Shown: positions 1 through 17,734 of the stretch, piece by piece
Numbering within the stretch: the first letter of the stretch is position 1
How the letters are laid out: every line of letters starts with the position of its first letter
From: Xestospongia bergquistia
Lineage: Eukaryota > Porifera > Demospongiae > Haplosclerida > Petrosiidae
Length of the DNA: 64,000 nt
Direction: 5' to 3'
NCBI GenBank assembly: GCA_963965975.1
Contig: OZ014412.1
Location: forward strand, 6,946,501-7,010,500
Position numbers and translations under genes: made by a program
The notes under the pieces: model-generated
The model's database searches: none
What the model was told of the DNA's origin: nothing
Seen by the model: only the letters and a program-made list of their open reading frames with translations

Positions 1-637
1 ATATATATCCAACATTCTATATATATTAAAGGTGGGATGCTTACTGCATTAAACAAGTAAACATAGATTTTATGAATAATGAATAACTGACTAAGTTATT
101 GTAAAGAACCAAAACTTAATATTATAAGTAATAATAACAGTAACCATGTTGACAATAAACACTACATTATTTTTTCAACCAAACATTTACTTACAATTCT
201 TTAGCATAGTTTAATGTAGTGTTTGGACTAGATATGTGCTGTCAATAGTCAAGACTCAATTATCACAACTAACTATATCATATTGAAAATTAGAATTCTG
301 TAAATATAAACTGAAGAGTGCATGTTGTGCTGTTGTCTTTCACACTGTCAGTTTAAAAATTACACATATATGTACAAAGTTTGATGTAATGTAATAAATG
401 ACTACCAATAGGTATCAGGTTTGATACCAATTCATGTAATTAGCATTTTCACAATTTTCTCAAATTAGTTAGTTATTTTGAAGTTGTTTCTTTGGTCCAA
501 CTAATGAAAAAGGTTATGATGTCTGTATATTTAAAACATGGAATACCAAATATTGTTTAAATTTAACATAAGTGTAGAAACAGTATGAAAACAACTACAA
601 TTATTAATAACATAGTCAGTTAATATGTATTATGCAT
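1..637. repeat. Duplicated intergenic spacer of the Ig/FN3 array
   Basis: No coding region is visible. The stretch aligns by eye, with many substitutions and small indels, to 5300-5890, the spacer just upstream of receptor A. Both contain the ordered landmarks GGACTAGATATGT, ATAGGTATCAGGTTTGAT, TTGTTTCTTTG and CTGTATATTTAAA. A spacer recurring in front of the 3' end of each gene copy shows that the duplication unit includes intergenic DNA. It also suggests the array continues to the left of this window. Confidence 0.6.
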
Positions 638-1240
638 TCATATTAACTCATCGACACTGGTACCAGCAATATCTGTTGTTGACAATTGACATTCATCATT
701 AACTGACACTTCAAGTGGATCAGGATATACCAGTAGTGTGTTGTTGTATATGAGGAGATCAGAATCAATTAATATATACATTGAGTTGTACTTCATCACT
801 CCATTCACTAACCAGTAAACATTATTAGTAACATTGACAAGTTATGAGACAACTAACAGAGTTTAGAAATCCAGTAATAGAAAATAATGAAGTCATTGAT
901 AATATACCAATAGCTGTGTGTAAGATATTGCAATAAACCACAAAATTATCTGCTTTACCTGTAGTCAAATTAATTATAGTTTTTATGCTAACATTATTAA
1001 CAGTAGGTCCTACTATATTTTGATAGGCTCTGACTGTGATGTTGTAATTTCTTTCTGGTATCAATATGACTTAGTTCCCATCACCTTTGGCATTGACTAC
1101 ATATCCATCAGCACGACATGGAACAGGTGTCCAAATAACAGTGATAACAATGACTGTCTTGTTGACCAGAATAGGAGGAAAGGGAATGAGAGGATTACAA
1201 CCTGTAGCTATAGTAGTAAAAATATTTACCAGTTAATGTA
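638..1240 (-). pseudogene. Relic of an Ig/FN3 receptor copy with an internal deletion junction
   Basis: Minus-strand reading near 638-830 gives an Ig-type segment (YWLVNGVMKYNSMY, then LLVYPDP) as in exon 5 of receptor A. It runs directly into the last-exon tail (DECQLSTTDIAGTSV, then stop at 638-640). The four FN3 exons and the membrane helix that should lie between are missing, so two distant exons have been fused by deletion. Further upstream (about 825-1240) a decayed FN3 exon is recognisable (NYNITVRAYQNIVGP and VNKT...WTPVP), with in-frame stops. The terminal tyrosine of the tail is replaced by Asp (SVDELI). Non-functional relic; the exact limits are uncertain. Confidence 0.7.
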
Positions 1241-1559
1241 AGATAATGATTTGTTATGACATTATCAACTTTTTGCTGTTGGCTTTCACTTTATCAGTTG
1301 ATAATAATTGAATGAGAGTAGTATAATAAGTATCTATAGATTAGATGTAAGTTTGATTTAATTGGGTTTGATGTCAATTCATCTAATTGTCATTTTTTGA
1401 CATATACATGATCTATTTCCATTAATTATGTAAATGACACACACTTCATGAAAATTAGCTGAAACATACAAAATATCAATGTGAACTTAAAGTACAACAG
1501 CAACAACATGAAAAAAACACAATTATTGATAACATAGACAGTCAATATGTAATATGTAT

Positions 1560-4500
1560 TCATATTGACTCATAGACACTGGTACCAGCAATATCTGTTG
1601 TTGACAGTTGACACTCATCATATATCACTTTACTCTCATCAGCTAGTTTAGACTGATGAAGACTGTATGGCTCACAGACTTTCATTTCAATATCTTCATC
1701 AGGTCTATAGATAGACAGTGTATGAGTTAACACAAATAACAGAAATATGACAACTTACCCACTGTCTGTTTGATGTTGATCTTTAGAAGAAGAGATAACT
1801 AGTCTGTATCAAAGATAATACAACTTTATACATGTAGACATTTCTTACCGTCTGTTATGTATAAATTGTAAGATATTAGCAATAGAACAAGCTATCACTA
1901 CAGATAACAATATACCAACAAGTACACCCAGTCCAATAATAGAACTAGTACAAGATATCAAATATAAACATTAAATATTAGAGACAGTACCTTTTGCAAC
2001 TTTCGGTACACAATGTAGGATCAGTTGTCAATGACTCAACTAATGTTTGATTAGCAATAACTGTCCATGCTCCATAACCATTAACTGTATAACCACGTAC
2101 ACCAAACAGATAACAGGTGTTATCTATCAGACCACTTATAGTCACATTTCTACTACTTGTATTAGTTTTAATCATTGGATTAAACTCATCATTAAGAGAG
2201 CAACCACAATTTGACTGATGAGTAGTGTACCCTATCTCATATGTGATAATAGGATAGTCTACAGGAATATAACTAGGTACACTCCATGAGATAACAGCCC
2301 TTGTAGTAGACACCAAACTGGTTAGTGTACTAACTGGACCAGGAACTATGTAGAAAATATATTTATTACCTATAATAACTAATAACAGACTTACCAGTTC
2401 CAATTTGTACTTCAATAAGATCATTGAAAGGACCTCTTCCAATAGAGTTCACACCAGCTACACTAATGTTATATACATTACCAAATACTAGATCATTCAC
2501 AATGACATATCTCTCAGTACTAGTTAGGTTGTATGTGATACTATTGTTACTAATGATCACAATATACTCAATAATTCTACCATTACGTAGATGACAATCA
2601 ATATCTTCCCATATGATTTTGTTTGATATCAAATTTATTGAAAGAGCCATAATTGACTTTGGTGATCCAAATGGAACTATATCATTATATTATCTAATAA
2701 ATAATATTAATAGATATATTTTACCTGAAGTGGGTCTTGTTTCATCAAATGTCATTATTGGATTAGACTCTCCTAATACATTACCAGCTCTCACTGTGAT
2801 GATATAGTTCATACCACTAAGCAATTTACTTAAAACATAATTAAATGTAGTAATGGAGTGATGAGAAATAACAGAGATTAATGTCACATTCACAGAAAAT
2901 AATGCAAAACAATATGGACTATAGGAGATGTTGTAGTATGTTACATAGTTACCATCTTCACTACTGGGACTAGTCCAGTTTATTGTAATAGTAGTAGTTG
3001 AGATATTAGTCACTAATAGACTAGTTACTGGTGTAGGAACTAAACAATGAAGTAAGATTATTTTTATATAAATATGAACTCACCACTAAACCTTAACAAT
3101 ATTTGTGTACTATTAATTGAAGGAAGATCTTTATATGAGTAAACACTGATGTTATATGTACTCAATGTTAGTCCATTGAATATAACGTCATCTTCTGTAG
3201 TAGATAATATCTTCTTAGTACATACTTCAGTGGTAGAGTTAATAACAATGACATATCCATTAGTCTGTGATGACATAGTCCAGTTGACTTTAATACTAGT
3301 CTCATTTAAAATATATATCATCACATTAGATGGAGGACCACTAGGAACTAGAAAATAAAACCATTGTTAATAGAGTATCATCTATTTTGAGCCCCAATGG
3401 ACTATCAGTCACAGTTACAACTAATAAATATCTGTAATATATATAATCTATGAAGTTTGTTGTTTGCTAATTAAGTAAGAAGTAACTAATAAAACTAACA
3501 ATGTTTTGTTTATGTATATTAGTTAAAATATAAGAATAAAATTATAAACAACATCTCCAATAGATACCTATAATTAATATGTATCTGTAATATATTTAAT
3601 ATGAAGTGTATATCGGTTAAGATATCAGAACAAAGTTATGGAAAACCTACAAATAGTTTATAAATGTGTGTAAGTAGTTTATAAGATAGTTTACAATATC
3701 AGATGAATAGCTATATACCTTGTAATATTACAGTGTCACTGTAGTTCATTCCTTTATACATTGCTATACAGGTAACATTAACTGATACTCCCAGCGGATC
3801 AGGGTATACCAGTAGTGTGTTCTTGTATATGAGGAGATCAAAATCAATTATTGTATACATTGAGTTGTACTTCATCACTCCATTCACTAACCAGTAAATA
3901 TCAGTAGTAACATTGACAGTAGTTGTGATACAATTAATATGATATTGAGTGTTTTGAAGTTCAGTGATTGATGAGATAAATGTCCAATTTACTGATAAAA
4001 TAGCTAAATCAAAGAGCAAAAATTAAAATAAACTTCTGTACCACAAATACCTGAAAATAATGTCTGTATATTCATTGTATTACTAGCAGGTCCCAGTATA
4101 TCTTGATATGCTCTGACTGTGATGTTATAAGTTGTTGTTGGTATTAGTCCCTTCAGTGTCATAACATTCTGACTACCTCCCTTTACCTGTTTTGTCACAG
4201 TGTGTGTCTCACTAGTGGCATTAATTACATATCCATCAGCATCAGATGGAACAGGTGTCCAACTGACAGTGACTGAGGTGGCTGTCTTGTTGACAAGAGT
4301 AGGAGGAGAAGGAATAAATCCTGGAGCTGTAAGAATTAAATATGACATCATATAACTATAATAGTACCTACCAGTTACTGTAAGATAACGATTTCTTATG
4401 ACATTGTCAACATCTTCATAACACCTATAATTATGATCACCATTGTTGTTTGATTGACTAAATATTCCACTATTGATCTCCTCTCCATTCCATGTAATAT

Positions 4501-5278
4501 TAATAGTACGAGATATTGTATTGTTATTATTGTAAATGATATGACTTTCATTAATACAACTGTATCCAATGGTTGGTAATGAACAATTAAACTCAATACT
4601 CTGACTATTATATACATAATACCACCTGAAGTGTCTTTTAATTCCACTTAGAATACACTGAACTTTGTATTGTTGTGGTACAACTGTCATATCAGAAGGA
4701 AGTTCAACAACACTGTGTGATATGATCTGTACATGTTCTAAAGTAAATCAGTAACAAATGATAGTGTGTACTAGTACAATATGAGATAAAACTTACTGAA
4801 TATATTAACAGTAATGATGTTGGTAGTATGATTAGAACAACTACTAGGTAGACAACACTTGAATGTATTGTTATTATCATTTCCATCAAATTCATTAAAT
4901 ATTTGTACACTAGGTCTATATACAGTGATGTTAGCAGGATTATTAGAAACAATACAACGAAGAGGATCATTGATATTATTGCTGTTACAGTTGACAGGTT
5001 GTCCATCAGGATTAACCCACTCTCCTCCAGACAAAGTGGAATTAGGCAATACACACTGAAGATGTGACATATACTCACTTATTCCTGGTGTGATATAAAT
5101 ATGATTGATGTATGACCCATTAGGATAACAATCTCCATTGAACATCAGATAAATATCTAGATTATTGTAAATAAATGATATACTATATATTAAGTCCCTA
5201 ACTTGAGTCTGGTGGACAGTTACTAATAACATCTTCAACGACACATAACAAGGAGATAACCAGTTGTATTACTAACAT
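1560..5278 (-). CDS. Ig/FN3 type-I membrane receptor A (954 aa, 12 exons)
   Basis: Exons: 5278-5203, 5156-4797, 4737-4372, 4326-4051, 4003-3719, 3347-3084, 3039-2725, 2676-2395, 2345-1991, 1944-1849, 1803-1759, 1704-1560. All introns are GT-AG, and the lengths total 2865 nt, exactly 955 codons including the stop. Exon 1 is a signal peptide. Exons 2, 3 and 5 look Ig-like (paired Cys with W or Y-x-C). Exons 4, 6, 7, 8 and 9 are FN3 (WTPVPSDADGY, YNITVRAY, NYIITVRAGN). Exon 10 (residues about 860-891) is the single membrane helix. The tail of about 65 residues has Y in EPYSLH and VIYDE and ends SVYESI, which fits the ITIM consensus [SIVL]xYxx[ILV]. Introns 1-8 are phase 1 and introns 9-11 phase 2. 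Many N-x-S/T sites are present. Likely a surface recognition or adhesion protein; the ligand is unknown. No family name is assigned. Confidence 0.9.
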
Positions 5279-5899
5279 TGTCCTATTTTAACAGAGCCTT
5301 TCTTTCTAATCTTCAATGTGAAGCCAACATTGTATTCACCATGATATATTTTAATGCACTAAACAAGGAATGCATGAAGATCTTATGAAATGTGAATAAT
5401 TTTGCATGTTTTCATAATCATAGCTGAGTATAAATAATCATTTAACACAATAAACTATGTTACCGATAAACATTATGTTAAAATATCTAAACAGATATGC
5501 ATGCAATATTTGATTGAGTAAACAATATAGGACTAGATATGTATTGTTCAATCAACTATAACATGTTGAAATTGGAAGTCCGTAAAATATAAAGTAAAGA
5601 GTTGTATGCTGTGTGTGTTGGCTATTGTATAAATTTCACTATCAAATTTATAATTACATGTAAACAATTGTGTATGAGAGTAATGTAATAAATATCTAAT
5701 AATAGGTATCAGGTTTGATGTTAATTATGATTTTGACAAATTTAGTTATTTTGTAAATTGTTTCTTTGTTTCAAGTAATGGAAATAAATTATGGTGCCTG
5801 TATATTTAAACACAAAATACCAAATACTGTTTAAAAGTAACGTAAGTATAACAACAGCTTCAAAACAACCACAATTATGGACAATATAAAATCCAACTG
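5279..5899. repeat. Spacer upstream of receptor A, duplicated at 1-637
   Basis: No gene is visible. It is the counterpart of 1-637 and separates the start of receptor A from the tail end of the next, decayed copy. It presumably contains the promoter of receptor A. I see no convincing TATA box close to the start codon. Confidence 0.55.
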
Positions 5900-7015
5900 G
5901 CTCATAGACACTAGTATTAGCAATATCTGTTGTTGGTAGTTGACATTCATCATATATATCAGACTACTCTCATCAGTTGGTTTAGACTGATGAAGACTTG
6001 CATTTCACTACCTTCTATAGATAGACAGTGTATGGATTAACACAAGTTAATAGAAATATGACAGCTTACTCATTATCTGTTTGATGTTGATCTTTAGTAG
6101 TACTAGTCTGTATCAAAGATTATATGCTAATATTATTGAATCACTACAAGAACAAATTCCATTAGACCAATGAGTAATGTACCCTATCTCATACATGATA
6201 ATGGAATAGTCTACAGGAATATAACTAGGTACATTCCATGACATAACAGCCCATGCAGTAGACATCAAGCTGGATAGTGTACTAACTGGATCAGGAACTG
6301 ATTAGCTCATTAGAACTGACAATATACTTACCAGTTCCAATCTGTACTTCAACAGGATCACCAAAGAGACCTCTTCCAATAGAGTTCACACCAGCTACAC
6401 TAATGTTATATACATTACCAAATACTAGATCATTCACAATGATGTATCTCTCAGTACTAGTGAGGTTGTATATGATACTATTGTTACTATAAATGATCAC
6501 AATATACTCAATGATTCTACCATTTACATAGATGACAATCAACATCTTCCCAAGTGATTCTGTTTACCATCCCATCAAATTTACTGAAAACTCATAATTG
6601 ACTTAGGTGATCCAAATAGAACAGTAAGATTATATTATTTAAATTATATTAATAATTAACCTGAAGTGGGTTTTGTTTTACTTAAAATCATCACTGGACT
6701 AGACTCTCCTAGTATATTACCAGCTCTCACTGTGATGTTATAGTTCATACCACTGGACAATTCTCCTAATGTATAACTAAATGTTGTAGTTAACTGATGA
6801 GTAACAGAGACCAATGCAATGTCCCATTCACTAATGATACATAAAGACAAAAATGGACTATAGAAGATGTTGTAGTATGTTACACCTTCACTACTTGGAC
6901 TAGTTCAGTTTACTGTAATAGTAGTAGTTGAGACATCACTCACTGAGAGACTAGTTACTGGTTTAGGAACTAGACAATAAAACAATGCCAGACTATTTTT
7001 ATCCAAATATGAACT
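5900..7015 (-). pseudogene. Decayed Ig/FN3 receptor copy: tail plus three or four FN3 exons
   Basis: On the minus strand, 5900-6020 resembles the last exon (tail with SVYE), but the cytoplasmic segment is interrupted. Stretches at 6180-6300, 6330-6545 and 6655-6960 match FN3 exons 9, 8 and 7 of the intact receptors (STERYIIVNDLVFGNVYNIS; NYNITVRAGNILGESSP). The equivalent of exon 9 is truncated by a large deletion, no membrane helix is found, and stops or frame changes break the exons. It lies in the same order and orientation as in the intact genes, so it began as a tandem copy and has since decayed. Confidence 0.7.
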
Positions 7016-7059
7016 CACCATGAAGATATTATAATAAACAAAAAAATTATATCAATACA

Positions 7060-7990
7060 GCTTTGCCTGTAGTCAAAATAATATTAATCTGTACACTACT
7101 AGCAGGTTCCAGCATATTGTGATAGGCTCTGACTCTTATATTATCAGTTGCTATTGATATCAGTCCCTTCAATGTGATCTTGTTCTGAATATTTTCATTC
7201 ACTTGTTGTGTCACAGTGTGTGGGTCACTAGTGACATTGACAGCATATTCATCAGGTGTCCAACTGACAGTGACAACAATGGCTGTCTTATTGACCAGAA
7301 TAGGAGGAGAGGGAATAAGAGGATTATATATACATCCTGTAACTATAGAAGTAAAAGTACATACTAGTTACTCAATTTCTTACAACATTGTTAACTTTTT
7401 GCTGTTAGTTTTCATATTATCAGCTTGATAATAAGTAAATGAGAGTAGTACAGTAAGTATCTACAGATTAGATACAGATAGGTGGTATTGGATTTGATGT
7501 CAATACATCTAATTATCTTTTTACGTTTTTGACAGAACATAAAACTAAAAACTAAAAGTACAATTAATGATATACCAGTAATAGAACATAATGAAGTCAT
7601 TGATGATATACCAATAGCTGTGTGTAAGATATTGCAATAAACCACAAAATTATATCAATGCTGCTTTACCTGTAGTCAAATTAATATTAGTCTTTACACT
7701 AACATTATTAACACCAGGTCCTACTATATTTTGATAGGCTCTGACTGTGATGTTATAATTTCTTTCTGGTATCAATGTGACTTAGTTCTTATTACCTCCC
7801 ATTACCTTTTGTGTTACAGTGTGTGGCATTGACTACATATCCATCAGCATGACATGGAACATATGTCCAAATAACAGTAATAGCAGTAACTGTCTTGTTG
7901 ACCAGAATAGGAGGAAAAGGAATGGGAGGATTATATATACAACCTGTAGCTATAGTAGTAAAAATATTTACCAGTTAATGTAAGATAAAG
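7060..7990 (-). pseudogene. Two relic FN3 exons of the Ig/FN3 family
   Basis: Two separate remnants of the first FN3 exon (receptor exon 4 type) are visible: about 7070-7345 and about 7670-7950. Each retains the ...VNKT.. and ..ITVRAY.. signatures but has in-frame stops or length changes. The second, with its downstream spacer (about 7560-8300), is nearly the same as 825-1560 beside receptor A. Receptors A and B therefore carry the same relic next to their 3' ends, which suggests gene plus relic were duplicated as one block. Confidence 0.6.
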
Positions 7991-8301
7991 ATTTGTTATG
8001 ACATTATCAACTTTTTGTTGTTGGCTTTCCCTTTATAAGTTGATAATAATTGAATGAGAGTAGTATAATAAGTATCTATAGATTAGATGTTTGATTTAAT
8101 TGGGTTTGTTGTCAATTCATCTAATTATCTGTTTACATTTTTTGACGTATACAGATCTATTACCATTAGTTGTGCAAATGACACACACTTCATGAAAATT
8201 AACTGAAACATACAAAATATCAATGTGAACTTAAAGTACAACAGCAACAGCATGAAAAATAGAATTATTGACAACATAGACAGTTAATATGTAATATGTA
8301 T

Positions 8302-11300
8302 TCATATCGACTCATAGACACTGGTAGCAGCAATATCTGTTGTTGATAGTTGACACTCATCATATATCACTTTACTCTCATCAGTTAGTTTAGACTGATG
8401 AAGACTGTATGGCTCACAGACTTTCATTTCAATATCTTCATCAGGTCTATAGATAGACAGCATATGAGTTAACACAAATAACAGAAATATGACAACTTAC
8501 CCACTGTCTGTTTGATGTTGATCTTTAGAAGAAGTGACAACTAGTCTGTATCAAACAAGATAAATCGTTATACATGTAGACTTTCTTACCGTCTGTTATG
8601 TATAAATTGTAAGACATTAGCAACAGAACAAGCTATCACTACAGATAATAATATACCAACAAGTAAACCCAGACCAGTAATAGAACTAGTACAAGATATC
8701 AATATAAATATTAAATATTAGAGACAGTACCTTTTGCAACTTTCGGTACACAATGTAGGATCAGTTGTCAATGACTCAACTAATGTTTGATTAGCAATAA
8801 CTGTCCATGCTCCATAACCATTAACTGTATAACCACGTACACCAAACAGATAACAGGTGTTACCTATCAGATCACTTATAATCACATTTGTATTACTTGT
8901 ATTAGTTTTAATCATTGGATTAAACTCATCATTAAGAGAACAACTACCATCAAACAAATGAACAGTGTACCCTATCTCGTATGTGACAATGGGATAGTCT
9001 ACAGGAATATAACTAGGTACACTCCATGAGATAACAGCCCATGTAGTAGACATCAAACTAGATAGTGTACTAACTGGACCAGGAACTGAGTAGAAAATAC
9101 AAATGTAACTCACTATAACTGACAATGTACTTACCAATTCCAATCTGTACTTCAACAGGATCACTGAATGGACCTCTTCCAATAGAGTTCACACCAGCTA
9201 CACTCATGTTATATACATTACCAAATACTAGATCATTCACAATGACATATCTCTCAGTACTAGTGAGGTTGTATGTGATAGTATTGTTACTAATGATCAC
9301 AATATACTCAATGATTCTACCATTACGTAGATGACAATCAATATCTTCCCATATGATTTTGTTTGTTGTCAAATTTACTGAAAAGGCAATAATTGACTTT
9401 GGTGATCCAAATGGAACTAAAAGATTATAATATTATTATTCCAATAATATTAATAATATCTTTTACCTGAAGTGGCTTTTGTTTCATTAAATATCATTAT
9501 TGGATTAGACTCTCCTAATACATTACCAGCTCTTACTGTGATGATATAGTTCATACCACTGAGCAATTTACTTAAAACATAACTAAATGTTGTAATGGAC
9601 TGATGAGAAATAACAGAGACTAATGTCACATTCACAGAAAATAATGCAAAACAATATGGACTATAGGAGATGTTGTAGTATGTTACATAGTTACCATCTT
9701 CACTACTGGGACTAGTCCAGTTTATTGTAATAGTAGTAGTTGAGACATTAGTTACTAATAGACTAGTTACTGGTGTAGGAACTAAACAATGAAGTAAGAT
9801 TACTTTTATCTAAATATGAACTCACCACTAAACCTTAACAATATTTGTGTACTATTAATTGAAGGAAGATCTTTATATGAGTACACACTGATGTTATATG
9901 TACTCATTGTTAGTTCATTGATTATAACTTCATCTTCTGTAGTAGATAATATCTTGTTAGTACCTACTCCAGTAGTAGAGTTAATGACAATGACATATCC
10001 ATTAGTCTGTGATGACATAGTCCAGTTGACTTTAATACTAGTTTCATTTAAAATATATATCATCACATTAGATGGAGGACCACTAGGAACTAGAAGATAA
10101 AACCATTGTTAATAGAGTATCATCTATTTTGGTGCCCAATGGACTACCTGTCAACTAATAAGTATCTGTAAAATATATAATCTCTGAAGTTAGTTGTCTG
10201 GTACTTAAGTAAGCAGTGACTAATAAAACTAACTATGTTTTGTTTATGTATATTAGATTAGATATCAGAACAAAATTATCATAAATCTAAATTAATATTT
10301 GATATCAGATGAATAGCTACATACCTTGTAATATCACATTGTCACTGTAGTTCATTCTTTTATACATTGCTATACAGGTAACATTAACTGATACTCCCAG
10401 TGGATCAGGATATACCAGTAGTGTGTTGTTGTATATGAAGAGATCAGAATCAATTAATGTATACATTGAGTTGTACTTCATCACTCCATTCACTAACCAG
10501 TAAACATCAGTAGTAACATTGACAGTAGTTGTCATACAATTAATATGATATTGAGTGTTTTGAAGTTTAGTAATTGATGAGATAAATGTCCAATTTACTG
10601 ATAAAATAACTAAATTACAAAGCAAAAATTAAAATAAACTTCTGTACCACAAATACCTGAAAATAATGTCTGTACACTAATTGTATTACTAGCAGGTCCC
10701 AGTATATCTTGATATGCTCTGACTGTGATGTTGTAAGTTGTTACTGGTATTAGTCCTTTCAGTGTCATCTCATTTTGACTACCTCCCTTTATTTCTTGTG
10801 TCACAGTGTGTGTGCCACTAGTGGCATTGACTATATATCCATCAGCATCAGATGGAACAGGTGTCCAACTGATAGTGATAGTGGTAGCTGTCTTGTTAAC
10901 AAGAGTAGGAGGAGAAGGAGTAAATCCTGGAGCTAAGAGAATTACAAATGACATTGTATAACTATAGTAGTACTTACCAGTTACTGTAAGATATTGATTT
11001 CTTCTGACATGGTCAACTTTTTCATAACACCTATATTTATGATCACCATTGTTGTTTGATTGACTAAATATTCCACTATTAATCTCCTCTCCATTCCATG
11101 TGATATTAATAGTACGAGATATTGTATTGTTATTATTGTAAATGATATGACTTTCATTAATACAACTGTATCCAATGCTTGGTAATGAACAATTAAATTC
11201 AATACTCTGACTATTATATACATAATACCACCTGAAGTATCTTTTAATACCACTTAGAATACACTGAACTGTATATTGTTGTGGTACAACTGTCAAATCA

Positions 11301-11864
11301 GAAGGAAGTTCAACAATACTGTGTGATATGATCTGTACATGTACTATAGTAGATCAGTAACAAATGACAGTGTGTACTAGTACAATGAAATATAACTTAC
11401 AAAATATATTAACAGTAATCATGTTGGTAGTAGGATCAGAACAACTAGTGGGTAGACAACACTTGTAGTAATTTTTATGTGGAACAGCCTCATTAAATGT
11501 TATACCACCATTAGGTATGTATAGACTGATACTAGCTGGATTATTAGTTTTGTTACAATGGAGAGGATTAGTATTACAACTAAGAGTGTTTCCATTAGGA
11601 TCAACCCATTCTCCTCCAGACAAAGTAGTATTAGGTAATGCACACTTCAGAGGAGAATAGTTAGCATGATCTTTTGTGATGTAAATATGATTGATGTAGG
11701 AGCCATTAGGATAACAATCTCCATTGAACATCAGATAGATACCTAGAACATTATCAATAAATAATATACTACTGATTAAGTCACATACCTGAGTTTGGTG
11801 GACAGTTACTAATAACTTCATTGACACATAACAAGATGATAGTAGCCAGTAGTAGTATTGACAT
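8302..11864 (-). CDS. Ig/FN3 type-I membrane receptor B (948 aa, 12 exons)
   Basis: Exons: 11864-11789, 11742-11401, 11343-10978, 10932-10657, 10609-10325, 10089-9826, 9781-9467, 9416-9135, 9085-8731, 8685-8590, 8545-8501, 8446-8302. Together they give 2847 nt (949 codons with stop). Architecture, exon lengths and intron phases match receptor A, except that exon 2 is 18 nt shorter. Domains: signal peptide (MSILLLATIILLCVNEVIS), Ig-like exons 2, 3 and 5, FN3 exons 4 and 6-9, membrane helix in exon 10, tail ending SVYESI. Exons 3-12 are close to identical to receptor A (about ten differences in the 122-residue exon 3), whereas exon 2 differs at roughly half its core positions. Probably a surface receptor; the function is not known from sequence. 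Confidence 0.9.
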
Positions 11865-12417
11865 TGTTTTGTTATTGATCCTTATAGACAGGCACTAACC
11901 AAACACTGACCAAACACTAATTGCTATAACAAGGAAACACACACCCCACTAACTTTGAATGTGTTATAATAGTTATTATGTACAAATAGTTTATAAACAG
12001 TATTTGCAAAACTGCTATTTTGAATGTGATAGGGTGACAGAATTTCTATAAAAATAGAAATTATCATAAAATCTATTAAAGCATCAGGTTGTTTTTTAGA
12101 AAAGCTATCAACAAAACTTGACAAGATCCATGGCTAAATTAAAGAAATAGTTTTAAGTTGTATTATTATCAATATTATTCTCAGGCACAGGATAAAAGTG
12201 ACTAATGTAGTGTAGAGTGGCCTCAATATTTATTCTATTTTTTTACAATTGTTACTGATTCTGTGTCCATGACCAGGATCAGTGTATGAGGTGTCTCTTC
12301 AGTCAATAACATCAAGGATTTACTATTCACAGATAAGCATTCTAAATTGAATCAACAACAAACTATTCATGTTACAACAGATATACACACAAAAGAGACA
12401 ATGTATTAAATTATACA
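11865..12417. other. Intergenic stretch between receptor B and the V-ATPase gene
   Basis: AT-rich DNA with no convincing exon on either strand. It must hold the promoter of receptor B and the end of the V-ATPase transcript. I see no repeat or mobile element in it. Confidence 0.5.
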
Positions 12418-12423
12418 TTTATT
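12418..12423 (-). promoter_or_regulatory. Poly(A) signal of the V-ATPase A gene
   Basis: TTTATT on the plus strand reads AATAAA on the minus strand, 68 nt after the stop codon at 12491-12493. Confidence 0.6.
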
Positions 12424-12490
12424 ATTAGACAACTAAACACAATCAAGTCACTAAATTAGTCCAATTTGAAAATACAACAAATAATTTTAG

Positions 12491-17734
<5,244 letters not shown>

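Noticed and set aside
4004..4690. One continuous frame covering receptor A exons 3 and 4
   Set aside because: The 45-nt intron 4327-4371 happens to be a multiple of three without stops. GT-AG borders and the matching receptor B intron show it is spliced.
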